Part shown: positions 11,047 to 22,148 of the stretch, piece after piece | How positions within the stretch are numbered: the stretch's first letter is position 1 | Layout: the number at the start of each line of letters is the position of its first letter | NCBI GenBank assembly: GCA_963680875.1 | Contig: OY804578.1 | Coordinates: 24,581,101 to 24,645,100, forward strand | Direction of reading: 5' to 3' | Length of the DNA: 64,000 nucleotides | DNA from: Bathymodiolus brooksi | Taxonomy: Eukaryota > Mollusca > Bivalvia > Mytilida > Modiolidae | Translations under genes and position numbers: made by a program | The notes under the pieces: generated by a model | Told to the model about the DNA's origin: nothing | What the model saw: the letters and a program-made list of their open reading frames with translations, nothing else | Databases searched by the model: none

Positions 11047-12124
11047 CATATATAATCAACACACACACGGCATGTGTTTGGAATAGCCTTCTTCAAAGAC
11101 GCTTGAAAGTAAAACGAATTAAAAGCCAAATTATTTATAGGTCGTAGGGAGCAAGGAAACAGAAGTTCAAAAATCGTCTAATGTCACGTATACTTAATGG
11201 TGGAGAACCTTAGCTTTGTAGGAGGACACACGTGTTATTTACGTTATTTGTGTTTGTTTACGTATAATGGTTTCCAATGCATATTGTCTCGTATGTTTGT
11301 TCTGTGTTTCTTCATCTTGTTGCCAGTTTCTCTGGAATGTCCTTTTTTGATTGCCCCTTCGGTATTCTCTAACGATTATTTATATTACTTAGGGGCTGTA
11401 ACGTTCAATAGCAAATATATCTAATAAACCATGTTAGTTCCGACACGCTAACTATTGAGCGAATGATTCCTTCGCGTACTGCTAGTACCAATAGAGCCAA
11501 TCACAGGACACGGAACATCAGGCAGTAGGAGAAGGAGACAAATTGTCAAGTTGGTTAATTCAGATTATCTCCCATGTGGATATAGTGCAAAAAGGTAAAG
11601 AGAATTAGATCATTAAGTGAAGCTGTTTGACATTCTGGTGTAAATCATGCAGAATGCTCAACGCTCTTTTTGATATTGTAATGCTCACTAAAATGTGAAC
11701 AATATTAGAAAAGTGATAAATCCAGAATGAGAAGAAAGCTACATATTTAAAATGCATCCATGGAAATCACAGGGATATTGAAATAGTATCCATTTTCTCA
11801 GATGTTGGATACAATTCAGCAGAAACAGAAGTTTGCTGGCTGTGTTGGAAATTATGTATAACCTAAAATAATTGCAAATTAAAGCATTTTGTAACAACAT
11901 TAATCTGGCAAAGCTATAATGAATAGCATGCACATCTACTTAGAACTGCATCCTAATAAATAATGCTTTTTGAATTAGATTAACCATCTAAATATCTGGA
12001 AATAGGACAATTTATCTCAAATTTATAGAAATGATGTTTGATTACTACTCTATCATTTACTGTTACAATAATTATATATAAGGGAAATGTAGAAAACTGT
12101 TTAGATGGGGTACTAACATAATTT
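11047..12124. other. Gene-free stretch with traces of a dispersed repeat
   Basis: 11197-11470 resembles the dispersed mussel-type repeat seen elsewhere in the window (TTGCCCCTTCGGTATTCTC, and ATCTAATAAACCATGTTAG as at 16562 and 50915). The remainder is AT-rich with no supported ORF or exon. Confidence 0.5.
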
Positions 12125-12895
12125 TGTTACAACACAGTTTAAGCATACTTTGTAATATTTTAGAACACACTGTCACAATAAGGTTTAAACATACATTGTA
12201 ATATGTTAAAACACACTGTCACAATAAGGTTTAAACATACATTGTAATATCTTAAAACACAATGTCACAACAAGGTTTAGACATACATTGTAATATTCTA
12301 AAACACACTGTCACAGCAAGGTTTAGACATACATTGCATCATTTTAAAACGCACTGTCACAACAAGGCTTAGACATACATTGTAATATTTTAAAACGCAC
12401 TGTCACAACAAGGTCTAGACATACATTGTAATATTTTAAAACACACTGTCACAATAAGTTTTAGACGTACATTGGAATATTTTTAAACACACTGTAATAA
12501 CAAGATTTAGACATGCATTGTAATATTTTAAAACACACTGTCACAACAAGATTTAGACATGCATTGTAATATTTTTAAACACACTGTCACAACAAGGTTT
12601 AGACATGCATTGTAATATGCTATGCTCATTGTAATTAGAACATCTAGACATACATTGTAATATTTTAAAACAGTCACAACAAGGTTTAGACATACACTGT
12701 AATATTTTAAAGCACACTGTCACAATAAGGTTTAGACATACATTGCTATAGTCTAAAATGCACTGTCACAACAAGGTTTAGACATGCATTGTAATATTTT
12801 AAAACAGACTGTCACAACAAGGTTTAGACATACATTGTAATATCTTTAAACACACTGTCACAACAAGGTTTAGATATACATTGTAGTATTTTAAA
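12125..12895. repeat. 46-bp minisatellite
   Basis: About 16-17 imperfect copies of a unit containing ACATACATTGTAATATTTTA, AAACACACTGTCACAACAAG and GTTTAG. Copies differ by 5-15%, and two are shortened or disrupted near 12620-12680. It lies directly upstream of the TIM21-like exon and would be in its upstream intron. Confidence 0.93.
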
Positions 12896-13000
12896 ACAAA
12901 TATATTATTAAACAATCTTGAGATATACACTAGTATTTTATTGATTGTTTTATTATTTTTATAAAATAAAAATTTTTTTTTTTTTTATTTACCAATTTAG

Positions 13001-13100
13001 CTCTCACAATTTTCTGGTTGATGGTGTGAAGCATATGAGAATACAGTTTTATATAAATGGTCCTTACCGAAATGGTACAGTCCATGTAGAAATTTATGAG
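13001..13100 (+). CDS. TIMM21: Single exon resembling mitochondrial import protein TIM21
   Basis: TIM21 is an inner-membrane subunit of the TIM23 presequence translocase that also contacts respiratory-chain assembly. The exon is bounded by a T-rich tract ending ACCAATTTAG and by a GAG/GTAAAA donor. It is 100 bp and encodes SHNFLVDGVKHMRIQFYING followed by PYRNGTVHVEIYE, beginning in phase 1 and ending in phase 0. The D-G-x-K-H-M-R-x-x-F-Y-I...G-T-V-H-x-E pattern matches the conserved intermembrane-space domain of the family as I know it. I found no convincing neighbouring exon in the window, so this may belong to a gene with long repeat-filled introns or be an orphan duplicate. Confidence 0.55.
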
Positions 13101-13667
13101 GTAAAAACTCATTTTATATACCTTGTGAAGCCAGAATAACCTCTTATTCTAATTGAGTGCCATTGAAAAAAAAACATAACAAATTAACCCATTAGATATG
13201 GAAGAGGTGTACTCTCTTTTGTTTTTGTTGTTTTTGGATATGATAAAAAAGAGAATCCATGTTTTGTTGATATTTGTGAAATTATTTTTACAATTATTGT
13301 CTAACAAGTTTCTCTTTTAATAAACAATGAGGTAGATCTAAAAAAAAATAATTCATATAACTTAAGCGATGTAAATAGTTTAATGCCATTTTTAGATGAC
13401 TAAATTTGACTCCTTTTTCAAAAAGGGAATCCAAATTTAGAAATGAATTGGATTAATATTTGTATATAAGTAAACATGTTCTACCATATAGTCCTGGACA
13501 AGTGAATATTTTGTAATATTACATCAGCCAAAGTGATAAGCTAGTGCCATTTCAGATGTAAGATTCATATCGTCGCCATGGTCATTGGGATACAGAGTAT
13601 ATCCCATGTCAGGTTAGCAAATGAATATACAGGAATACATCATATATTTCATTCCAATAGAATATAA
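13101..13667. other. No feature recognised
   Basis: AT-rich sequence after the TIM21-like exon. A possible short exon-like stretch bounded by CCATTTCAG and CAGGTTAGC near 13555-13615 was examined, but it encodes nothing recognisable in any frame. Confidence 0.4.
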
Positions 13668-13842
13668 GGGAGTGGATGTGGTCCAGTGGTCTAGGGCGCT
13701 GGATGTAAGGCTAAATGAATGGTGCTGCAGTGTATCAATGGTGTAAGTTCAAATCCCGTCGAGGGAAGAACAAAAATTTGACAGCTCTAAAATCTAATTC
13801 TAACACTGTTTGGTTTAATTTTCAGACGTATATATATATATG
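13668..13842 (+). mobile_element. tRNA-derived SINE, plus-strand copy
   Basis: The head is tRNA-like, with an A box TGGTCCAGTGG near 13682 and a B box AGTTCAAATCCC near 13747. A tRNA-unrelated body follows (TTTGACAGCTCTAAAATCTA) and ends in CAGACG plus a TA run. A second copy of the same family is at 41595-41772 on the minus strand, with the same 3' end and TA tract. It would be transcribed by RNA polymerase III and mobilised by a LINE. Confidence 0.85.
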
Positions 13843-13849
13843 TGTGTGG

Positions 13850-14272
13850 ATGTTTAGCACTGCAGTAGGGGACATGACTCTTTATGTGGAGAAATAAGTT
13901 ACAACTCTGTATGTGCAAGGTTAATACCACAGTAAGGGGAATAACTCTTTATGTGGAGGTTTAACACTGCAATATGGGGAATAGCTATTTATGTGGGGAT
14001 AACACTGCCGTAGGGGACATCACCCTGTGTGTGGAGGTTTAACACTGCAGTAGGGGACATAACTCTTTATGTATAAGAATAAGTTACAACTCTGTATGTG
14101 CAAGGATAATACTACAGTAGGGGGAATAACTCTTTATGTGGAGGTTTAACACTGCAGTATGTGACATAACTATTGATGTGGGGATAACACTGCAGTAGGG
14201 AACATAACCCTGTATGTGGAGGAATAACACTGTAGTAGGGGCATAACTCTTTATGTGGAGGATAAAGGGGGG
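13850..14272. repeat. About 40-bp degenerate minisatellite
   Basis: Ten or so imperfect copies around GGTTTAACACTGCAGTAGGG and ACATAACTCTTTATGTGGAG. Some copies carry extra spacers (AAGTTACAACTCTGTATGTG at 13898 and 14083), giving a longer higher-order unit. It ends at a G-rich run (14269-14275) and directly follows the SINE. Confidence 0.85.
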
Positions 14273-14279
14273 GGGTCAT

Positions 14280-14752
14280 CACTCTGTAATTGGATATATA
14301 CCTGTGCAGAAAGAGAAATACTATATAATACGTATCAAGAAATGGCTATTTGGAAATCGATTGTTACACTTATATACAGAGAGTTACATGCCCTTGGCAG
14401 GTAAATAGATATATTTAAACTTATATACAGATATTTGCTTGCCTTTGGCAGGTAAATATACACTAAAACCCTGTTCAGGAAGTAAGTTTTCTTACTGCTC
14501 TAAAAATAGAACACTGTGTTAGGATGTTATGTAAAATAAATTTGATTGTGGAAATTTGAAACTCATCAAGATAGGAAAATAACTAGTAAAAATTGAATAA
14601 AATCTATTGTTCTAATAAAAATGTAGATAGATAGGTAGTTAGGTATATGACTTTGTAAATAACGGGTTAGGTTTATGGTGTTTAATGCCACATTCAACAA
14701 TATTACAGTTATATCATGGGAGTTTGTACATAAAGGAGATATCATAACTGTT
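14280..14752. other. No gene seen
   Basis: AT-rich sequence with two near-direct copies of CTTATATACAGA plus CTTGGCAGGTAAATA at about 14370 and 14425. Nothing else was recognised. Confidence 0.4.
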
Positions 14753-15225
14753 AATTATGACTGGAAAACATTGGAAAATATGGAAGAAACCCAAGTTGAA
14801 TGGTGAAAAGATTTGGAAAATACAGAAGAAAATTGTGCAAAGATATGAAAAATATGGAAGAAAATAGTGAAATGATATGGAAAATATGGAAGAAAGGCAA
14901 GTCGAATAATGAAAAGATATGGAAAATATGGAAGAATAGTAAGTTGAATAGTGAAATGATATGGAAAATATGGAAGAAAGGTAAGTTGAAATGTGAAATG
15001 GTATGGAAAATATGGAAGAAAGGCAAGTCGAATAGTGAAAAGATTTGGAAAATACAGAAGAAAATTGTGAAAAGATATGAAATATATGAAAGAAAAGTAG
15101 GTTGAATAGTGAAATGATAAGGAAAATATGGAAGAAAAGTAAGTCGAATAGTGAAATGATATGGAAAATATGGAAGAAAGGCAAGTTGAAATGTGAAATG
15201 ATTTGGAAAATATGGAAGATTTCTG
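14753..15225. repeat. 42-bp minisatellite (GAAAATATGGAAGAAA core)
   Basis: Eleven or so units containing GATATGGAAAATATGGAAGA and AAGGCAAGTTGAATAGTGAA. The unit is a multiple of three and contains no stop codon in several frames, so long artefactual ORFs arise on both strands: Phe/His/Ile-rich on the minus strand, Lys/Trp-rich on the plus. I do not regard any as a gene. It runs into a CT-rich stretch near 15255. Confidence 0.9.
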
Positions 15226-15414
15226 TGTTAGTCACAATTACACCCAAAGAGATATCCTCCTCATCCTCCTCCTCCTTCTTCAAGTTGTACGTGTTCATTA
15301 ACTTTTTTATTAACATTTTTTCGCTTATCTCTCCGTTTGTTTTATGTTTTCCTTGTTTTTTTTTCTGTTTCTAATTTCTACTTCACGTCACAATACCACC
15401 AATTTCCTCTCTCT

Positions 15415-15535
15415 CACCCAGCAACAGCAGCAGCATTTTCCTCACACACTCAGCAGCAGCAACAGCCATATACCCCAGAGCAGTAGCCATATATCCCAAA
15501 GCAGCAGCAGTAGCAACAGCAGTTCCCGCCGCTGT
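15415..15535 (+). repeat. Imperfect CAG/CAA trinucleotide tract
   Basis: Interrupted CAGCAGCAG and AGCAACAGC runs (15420-15440, 15450-15465, 15500-15525). In one frame they encode Gln-rich and in another Ser-rich sequence. No initiating or domain context supports a gene. Confidence 0.75.
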
Positions 15536-15955
15536 TGGAATTCCACCCAAGACACGTTACAAACAAAAACAAAACCAAACACATTATGAAAATACCACAC
15601 ATTAACATTATCTATGAAAAAGCTACATTAAGTCAACAAAATAGTGATTAAGATGTTGAATAAACACGAAAATCAAGAAACGTCGCTATAGATAGAAAGT
15701 TCACGAAAAAATATTGCAAAACCGAGCAATTAATGAATAAAACGTTAAAAGATCTCTGAAAATATAACAAAGAATAGGTTCCCTGGACATGTAAGGATTA
15801 ATTAAATAATTCATTAATATATACAGGTCACAATACAAGTATTTCAACCGAAAACACCGTAGGTGAAAACCATTATTGAAATATTATATATGAAAATAAA
15901 AGGGGTAGATAACCAGGACAAGACAATGATAGACGCGGACGTCATAGATAGCACA
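15536..15955. other. No gene seen
   Basis: AT-rich and low-complexity; no supported exon, repeat or RNA gene was found. Confidence 0.4.
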
Positions 15956-16215
15956 CAAAGGGGCACTTTCGGTGAAAAGGTCCCACTAGGGCGGACATTA
16001 TGCAACTTCTGGTTGTGCATGTGCACACCCAAGGGGTCAAGTGACCTTTGGTCGCTTCCGGTAGCAATTGTACTTGTACTACTTTATTACATTTTGTACT
16101 ACTGCTCTAGTTAGAAAAAAACGCGGGGGAGACCGGGCATGCACAGAACATACTTCCGGTCACTTCCGGTCAGAGCCCCTTCCAATCACGTGACTTCCGG
16201 TCACGTCACTTCCAG
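15956..16215. promoter_or_regulatory. Cluster of CTTCCGG and TCACGTGA motifs
   Basis: A locally GC-richer stretch with repeated ACTTCCGGTC (about 16150, 16160 and 16193), GCTTCCGGTA (16056) and an E-box TCACGTGA (16186), plus CACGTCAC. CTTCCGG is the ETS-family core and CACGTG the bHLH-ZIP core. Such clusters occur in TATA-less animal promoters, but here the motifs may simply be tandem ACTTCCGGTC units of a repeat, and no exon follows within several hundred bases. Confidence 0.3.
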
Positions 16216-16269
16216 TAGCACCACCTCGCACCACCTCCACAAATACTAATTGAACTGTACCAATATACT

Positions 16270-16830
16270 ACTAATATTTATGTGTAGTGTTTTGTAGATT
16301 ATTGGTTGTCTACTTTCTTTTGGTAATTGCATTGTCTGTCCTTCTTCGATTTGTGATCTCTGGTTGGCCCTTTGATATCTTCAAACTTTTCAATCCGAAG
16401 GAATCTTGATGATACCGACATACATCCGTACAAACATAGTGAACATAGTGAACGAGACGACTGGGAGTGACATTTTGAATTGTCAACACCAACCACATGA
16501 ACGTCCACCATAGTAACGAGACCTTAGTTTTAACAATAATTACAAATATCAATAATTAATATATCTAATAAACCACGTCAGTGCAGAAACACCATCGGAA
16601 CAGTTCCATAATCCAATAGCAAAATCGTAGAAAGAGACAAAATCGACCTAACACACAAATACATGACCATTCCCTTTCCTGGCTTGGTACAGGCACTTCA
16701 ATAAAAAGGAGGACAAACAATGCAGTAGCCAAAGAAAAAAGAGGAAAAGACAAGCAATGGCCAACACAACACTTAACAGAAACCCACGAAGATTGAGCAA
16801 CAGTAACCACACTGGTTCTGATTGACTGAA
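16270..16830. repeat. Dispersed mussel-type repeat, two abutting parts
   Basis: 16275-16392 reads like the widespread element with TTTTGTAGATTATTGG, GTCTGTCCTTCTTCGATTTG and CTTTGATATCTTCAAACTTT. Parallel copies occur at 17430-17515, 34115-34240 and 53125-53245. 16562-16725 is the second part, containing ATCGGAACAGTTCCATAATC and TTCCTGGCTTGGTACAGGCA with CTTCAATAAAAAGG. The same second part recurs at 54410-54535. I take this to be one dispersed family with rearranged copies. Confidence 0.7.
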
Positions 16831-17884
16831 ACTACCAGTCCAAATGATATATGATGTATTACAAGTGGTATTTTTGAGGTATTATACAAAGATTCCTCAT
16901 TTAAACCTGATCCAGCGAAAATCATGGCTATCAATCGAAATCCTTGTTTCCGATTTGCTTGTTGAAATTGAAAAAAAATATGTTCTACTTAGAAACTACA
17001 AATCCAAATTATTTTTAGCTAAGCACAAATGGTGTTTGTAAGTTCCTCTATAAAGTTTCCTTATTTCATTTTGATTTGTCCATAGCATGGCCGTTATGGG
17101 TAATTTTGTTTCTGAGTAGCTGAAACAAACCTGAAATTACATTTCCAAAATTTAGATTTGTTTCATTTAAACGTGCACTATGTTTCTTAAATGGAAATTA
17201 ACTTGTGCATTTATCGTTAGATTTAAAAGATACATTTTGATTTCCTGTCTGTCTTTCTTTCATGAATACATGTATAAATACTGGTGGTTTCTTCGAGAAC
17301 GTTTTTGCAAACGATTCTAGTTTTATTATATGAATTTCTATTTTGCAATACACTAAATGAAGAATCAATATTAAATCTCTATTAAATGTGCAATATGTCA
17401 TAACGAATAGTTTCGAACGGTACAGCACCTTTTCTTTTGGCCATTGTATTGAATGTCCTTCTTCGATTTACGACCTCTAATTAACCCTTTGGTATCTCAA
17501 ACTTTTCTTGAACTATAAATAAAAGTCATTTGAACATGTAGCTTCTGTGAAGAAAATGTAATATAATTTTCAGCCAATCAGGAGCAAGAATTGGCATTTA
17601 TAGCCATGATTATTTCCGGATAGATTAAACGAGGAATGTTTGTAGATGATCTCAAATACCACTTGTAATAAGTTATAATCATTTGAACTGGTAACTATGT
17701 TTTCAGCTATTTAGAACCAGTGGGTCCGTATTGCTCAATATTTAGTTTTCTGTTTAGTATATTTGTCTACCAATATTTATTCTTGCCACCATTGTATTAT
17801 CTTCAAACTTTTCTTATTCTATACCCTGGTCTTTCTGTCGGAGGATATTAAAGTCAGGAACATATACAATCCACATATGTGGGG
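16831..17884. other. No gene; fragments of the dispersed repeat
   Basis: 17430-17515 is another copy of the dispersed repeat (CATTGTATTGAATGTCCTTC, CTTTGGTATCTCAAACTTTT). Nothing else can be supported. Confidence 0.45.
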
Positions 17885-18140
17885 AACTGCATCGGTGCTG
17901 TAATGGTTAGCGTGCTCGCCGCGAGTGCGGTAGATCGTATGTTAGAACACGGGTTGCGTCAAAGCAAAGGATATTAAATAGATATTTGCTGCTTTTCCGC
18001 TAAGCACACAGCATTAAGGAGTAAGAGCTAAGACTGGTTGGCTCCGAATCATGATACTATGTCCGACTGAAACCACACATCTACCAACGGACTGTAGTTT
18101 CAGTGAGCTAGCGCCATGAAGATCCAACTCATGGTGTTTG
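17885..18140 (+). mobile_element. tRNA-derived SINE, second family
   Basis: The head GCTGTAATGGTTAGCGTGCT has tRNA A-box character and a weak B-box-like GTTAGAACACGGG follows. The body includes CTAAGCACACAGCATTAAGG, GGACTGTAGTTTCAGTGAGC and CCATGAAGATCCAACTCATG. A full-length relative lies at 53625-53860 (minus) and a 3' fragment at 18958-19100. It sits just upstream of the first recognisable tyrosinase exon. Confidence 0.75.
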
Positions 18141-18242
18141 TTTTCCAATACAAAGCAGACATCATCTCATCGAGTGTCTTTGTAAATTTGAAATTAAGAT
18201 TTCTATAAGTTTAATGTTTTTACTTATCTTTGTTTTCTGTTT

Positions 18243-18602
18243 TAAGATCAGATGGTTGAAGGTTTTATTCTTGTTGATGGTTTGCAAACCCAGTTGCCAA
18301 GCAACTGTATTAAAATTCAAACCGAAAGAAACAGATTATTCACCGGATTGCTTTGAAATGGGATCAGTCATTTGCTTTGATAATTTCCCCCAGTCTGCAG
18401 CCAGTACATTGAATGTTACGAGCTCTGCTAATTTTCTTACTGCACAATGACGTAAAATTAACAGCGAGGCTGACATAGCCGTTAAATCTCGACATAAAAG
18501 ACAAACGAGAGTATACCGATAAGACGAGAATTCAATGCAATGCCATACGAAACAAACTTATTACGGTTTGCTCGGGCAGTTCGAAGACTGACAAATCATT
18601 TT
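18243..18602 (+). pseudogene. Tyrosinase-like gene, N-terminal exon (broken)
   Basis: After a TTTTCTGTTTTAAG acceptor-like tract, one frame gives a hydrophobic signal-like segment (LKVLFLLMVCKPSCQA), then YSPDCFEMGSVICFDNFPQS. It meets a TGA at about 18448. The same frame continues past the stop as KSRHKRQTRVYR, then another stop. A shifted frame then reads RREFNAMPYETNLLRFARAV and RRLTNHF up to a GTAAGT donor at 18603. R-x-E-(hydrophobic)...RF-x-x-A is the stretch before the first copper site in tyrosinases. Two stops and a frame change indicate a pseudogene exon; the domain call rests on its position before the CuA exon. Confidence 0.55.
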
Positions 18603-18957
18603 GTAAGTTCTCAGTATCATTCTACACACCACACATTATAAGACATGTATACATATGGGTAGATTGTTATGGAATTGTTCCATTGTATTATTGGGTAAAC
18701 ACTTTCGTAAAGTAGAAAACCTATCAAAGGTAAAATAGTAAAATAAATGTATTGTTTTGGTTCTTTCGTAAATAATAAAGTTATTTAATTTTTTGTTTGC
18801 TTTGACCATATAGATCTATTTAATCGATTATAGTTTGGTAGTAAATTATAGATTTGGTGGAGAGTCACACAAGCGTTCTATACAAATGAAATTAGTAGGC
18901 TTTCGCGCCCATATCATATCTGAGTTCACACCTCCATAACCTATCTGAGTGCACACC

Positions 18958-19100
18958 TGTTAAGCACGCATTATTAAAGAGTAAGAAGAGAGACTGACAC
19001 AGAATAATAATAAAGTGTTCTATGGGAGCTAGCACTATACAAATCAAACTAAGTGTGTTAGTCTAGTACAAAGCGGTCGTCATCTTATTGAAATGTAATT
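18958..19100 (+). mobile_element. 3' fragment of the second SINE family
   Basis: It matches the tail of the SINE at 17885: TTAAGCACGCATTATTAAAG, GGGAGCTAGCACTATACAAA, then AGTACAAAGCGGTCGTCATC. It lies in the tyrosinase intron between the N-terminal and CuA exons. The tRNA-like head is missing. Confidence 0.65.
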
Positions 19101-19267
19101 TGTTTCCGCCATGGCATAGCTGAAAATTGCTCACTTGGCGATAAACAACACACACTCACTCACTACGGAGAATGTGTTCAAGCGTAATAACATTAGATAG
19201 GCGAAGGGGAATAAATCTCTGTATTCAAAATATAAATTATATGACCCTTGTTGGGAGTTCGCGCCAA

Positions 19268-19366
19268 TATGAACACGTATGACATCATCGAAGCAATTCA
19301 CACAGGTGGAAATCGAGAGCACCGAGGACAGGCTTACTTGTGTTGGCACAGAATTTATCTATTACT
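19268..19366 (+). pseudogene. Tyrosinase-like gene, copper A exon
   Basis: Reads NMNTYDIIEAIHTGGNREHR then GQAYLCWHRIYLLL, ending at a CT/GTAAGT donor (phase 2). All three CuA histidines are present: IHTG, EHRG and CWHR. The usual FLPWHR appears as YLCWHR. Tyrosinases use two copper sites to oxidise phenols. In bivalves they act in shell periostracum and byssus cross-linking. The upstream acceptor is unclear: a GGGAG before TTCGCG is the only nearby AG and has a poor pyrimidine tract. The exon's phase matches the CuB exon downstream. Confidence 0.75.
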
Positions 19367-19589
19367 GTAAGTTGTTCATTTATTTTGGAGAATAATCATA
19401 ATATTGCACGAAGCTTTTATGAGAAAAATACCGAAACAATACTTCAAATAAGTGATTATAATTTGGAAGCTGAAATGGGTCGTTGCAAAAATGTTTCCAG
19501 AGATGAAGAATTTTCAAAATTGTATAATCATGAGGCGATTGTCACCCGTTCTCTGTTTGAAAAATTAATTATAAAGCAAAAAAGAAAAA

Positions 19590-21175
19590 ATGACACATCG
19601 TCGGAACAGTTCCAAACTATAATGTTAAATCATGACACATCGTTGAAACAGTTCCAAACGCTAATGTTAAATCATGCCACATCGTGCGAACAGTTCCCAA
19701 CTCTAATGTTAAATCATGCCACATCGTTGGAACAGTTTCAAACTCTAATATTAAATCATGTCACATCGCCAGAACAATTCCAAACTTTAATGTTAAATCA
19801 TGCCACATCGTCGGAACAGTTCCAATCTCTAATGTTAAATCATGCCACATCCTCGGAACAGTTCCAAACTCTAATGCTGAATCATGCCACATCGTCGGAA
19901 CAGTTCCAAATTCCAATGTTAATTCATGCCACATCGCTGGAACAGGTCCAAACGCTAATGTTGAATCATGCCACATCGTCGGAACAGTTCCAAACTCTAA
20001 TGTTAAATCATGCCACATCGTCAGAACAGTTCAAAACTCTAATGTTAAATCATGCCACATTGGCGGAACAGTTACAGTCTCTAATGTTAAATCATGCCAC
20101 ATCGTCGGAACAGTTTCAAACTCTAATGTTAAATCATGCCACATCGCCGGAACAGTTCCAAACTCTAATGCTAAATCATGCCACATCATCGGAACAGTTC
20201 CAAGCTCTAATGTTAAATCATGCCACATCGTCGGAACAGTTCCAAGCTCTAATATTAAATCATGTCATTTCGTCGGAACAGTTCTAAATGCTAATGTTAA
20301 ATCATGCCACATCACCGGAACAGTTCCAAACTTTAATGTTAAATCATACCACATCGTCGAAACAGTTCCAAACCCTAATGTTATAGCATGCCACATCGTC
20401 GGAACAGTTCCAAACTATAATGTTAAATCATGCCACATCGCCGCAACAGTTCCAAACTCTAATGTTAAATAATGCCACATCGTCGGAACAGTTCCAAACT
20501 CTAATGTTCGATCATGCCACATCATCGGAACAGTTTCAAACTCTAATGTTGAATCATGCCATATCGTCGGAACAGTTCTAAACGCTAATGTTAAATCATG
20601 CCACATCACCGGAACAGTTCCAAACTTTAATGTTAAATCATACCACATCGTCGAAACAGTTCCAAACTCTAATGTTATAGCATGCCACATCGCCGGAACA
20701 GTTCCAAACTCTAATGTTAAATCATGCCACATCGTCGGAACAGTTCCAAACTCTAATGTTAAATAATGCCACATCGCCGCAACAGTTCCAAACTCTAATG
20801 TTAAATAATGCCACATCGTCGGAACAGTTCCACACTCTAATGTTAGATCATTCCACATCGTCGGAACAGTTCCAAAATCTAATGTTGAATCATGCCACAT
20901 CGTCGGATCAGTTCGAAACTCTAATGTTAAATCATGTCACTCGTCGGAACAGTTCCAAACTCTAATGTTAAATCATGCCACATCGTCGGTACAGTTTCAA
21001 ACTCTAATGTTATGTCAAGCCACATCGCCGGAACAGTTCCAAACACAAATGGTAAATCATTCCACATCGTCGGAACAGTTCTAAACTCTAATGTTAAATC
21101 ATGCCACATCGCCGGAACAGTTCCAAACTCTAATGTTAAATCATGCCAAATCGCTAGAACACTCCCAAACTCTAA
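19590..21175. repeat. 42-bp minisatellite inside the tyrosinase intron
   Basis: About 38 units of 42 bp containing CATGCCACATCGTCGGAACA, GTTCCAAACTCTAATGTTAA and AT. As the unit is 14 codons with no stop in three frames, it creates long repetitive ORFs: HATSSEQFQTLMLN and SCHIVGTVPNSNVK on the plus strand and MWHDLTLEFGTVPT on the minus. The core TCGGAACAGTTCCA also occurs once in the dispersed repeat at about 16590, a likely seed. Divergence is low to moderate, and point changes create occasional stops. Confidence 0.93.
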
Positions 21176-22148
21176 TGTATATTTACATGATCATATTCTA
21201 ACTGATGTAATTTTGTTAAACAAGACAACAATAAGACAAAAATAACTTTATATTCTAATTATTACATAATTATAATTCATCCTAGAAAAAGTATGACATA
21301 TATTTTTGATATGATTCATAGAATATCGTATTACTAGTAATTGCCTGCTGTACTGGCAAATTCTATCTTAAAAGCTCAAGCTCTCAGGATAACACAACAC
21401 TATATATAAAGAAATACTCTGCATGACTTGGGATACCTTCGAAAACACGAGCCCAATTGAATGTAAAATGCTAGAACAAAAAAAAATGATCGCCCTTAAT
21501 GTAAACAACCAAAATAATATGCCAGATCTTGTACAAAACAATTTCTTGCTTGATATTTTGACCATCATGTTATTATTTCATCAAAACGACATTTATGTTT
21601 CGTTTGTCTGATCACACTCCGGTCCTCTCCTCATTCATGACTTATCACCGAGTTTGTAACAAGAATAACACGACGAGTGCCACATGTGTAGCAGGAACTG
21701 CTTCCATTTCAGAGCACATGAGTTGTTCACTCACGGTTCACCCCCGCTTTACGACTTGTGATTACCCCTTTGGCATCTTCATACATTTCTTAGCTATGCG
21801 TTCTCATACACAAGCAATATAATGAAATGCAAATATTGGTTTGGCACGGAACAAAACATATAGCGGGGTCAAACCGGTAAAAAACATATAAACCATCACA
21901 AGTGGAAAAAACATTGTCGAAGTGTTTGAGAGTTTGACAACAAGGTTTTTAACGATGGACACACCGTTGTTTAGCGGATATTTAGGGGCATTTGACGCAC
22001 TATCACATTTAATGTTAACCTTACAATAACTAATGCTACAAGTAAAAAAATCACCTCCAAGCGGCACAAAATGGCTTCCAATTATGTCCTACATTCACCC
22101 CCTGTTATATTTACTGACTCATATTATCCACTTTTAATTTTGTTTCAG
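21176..22148. other. Tyrosinase intron, remainder
   Basis: 21600-21790 carries another dispersed-repeat fragment (CACATGAGTTGTTCACTCAC, then GATTACCCCTTTGGCATCTT). The intron ends with TTTTAATTTTGTTTCAG at 22148. No exon was recognised in between. Confidence 0.6.

Noticed and set aside
13668..13770. tRNA gene
   Set aside because: A and B boxes are present, but the cloverleaf is incomplete and a second copy with the same tRNA-unrelated tail shows it is a SINE.
14714..15316. 200-codon minus-strand ORF rich in Phe, His and Ile
   Set aside because: A by-product of the 42-bp minisatellite; the plus strand is equally open and no domain or splice context is seen.
19340..20287. 315-codon ORF with 14-residue repeats
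   Set aside because: It starts inside the tyrosinase CuA exon in a different frame and is produced by a stop-free 42-bp repeat; equivalent ORFs exist on both strands.
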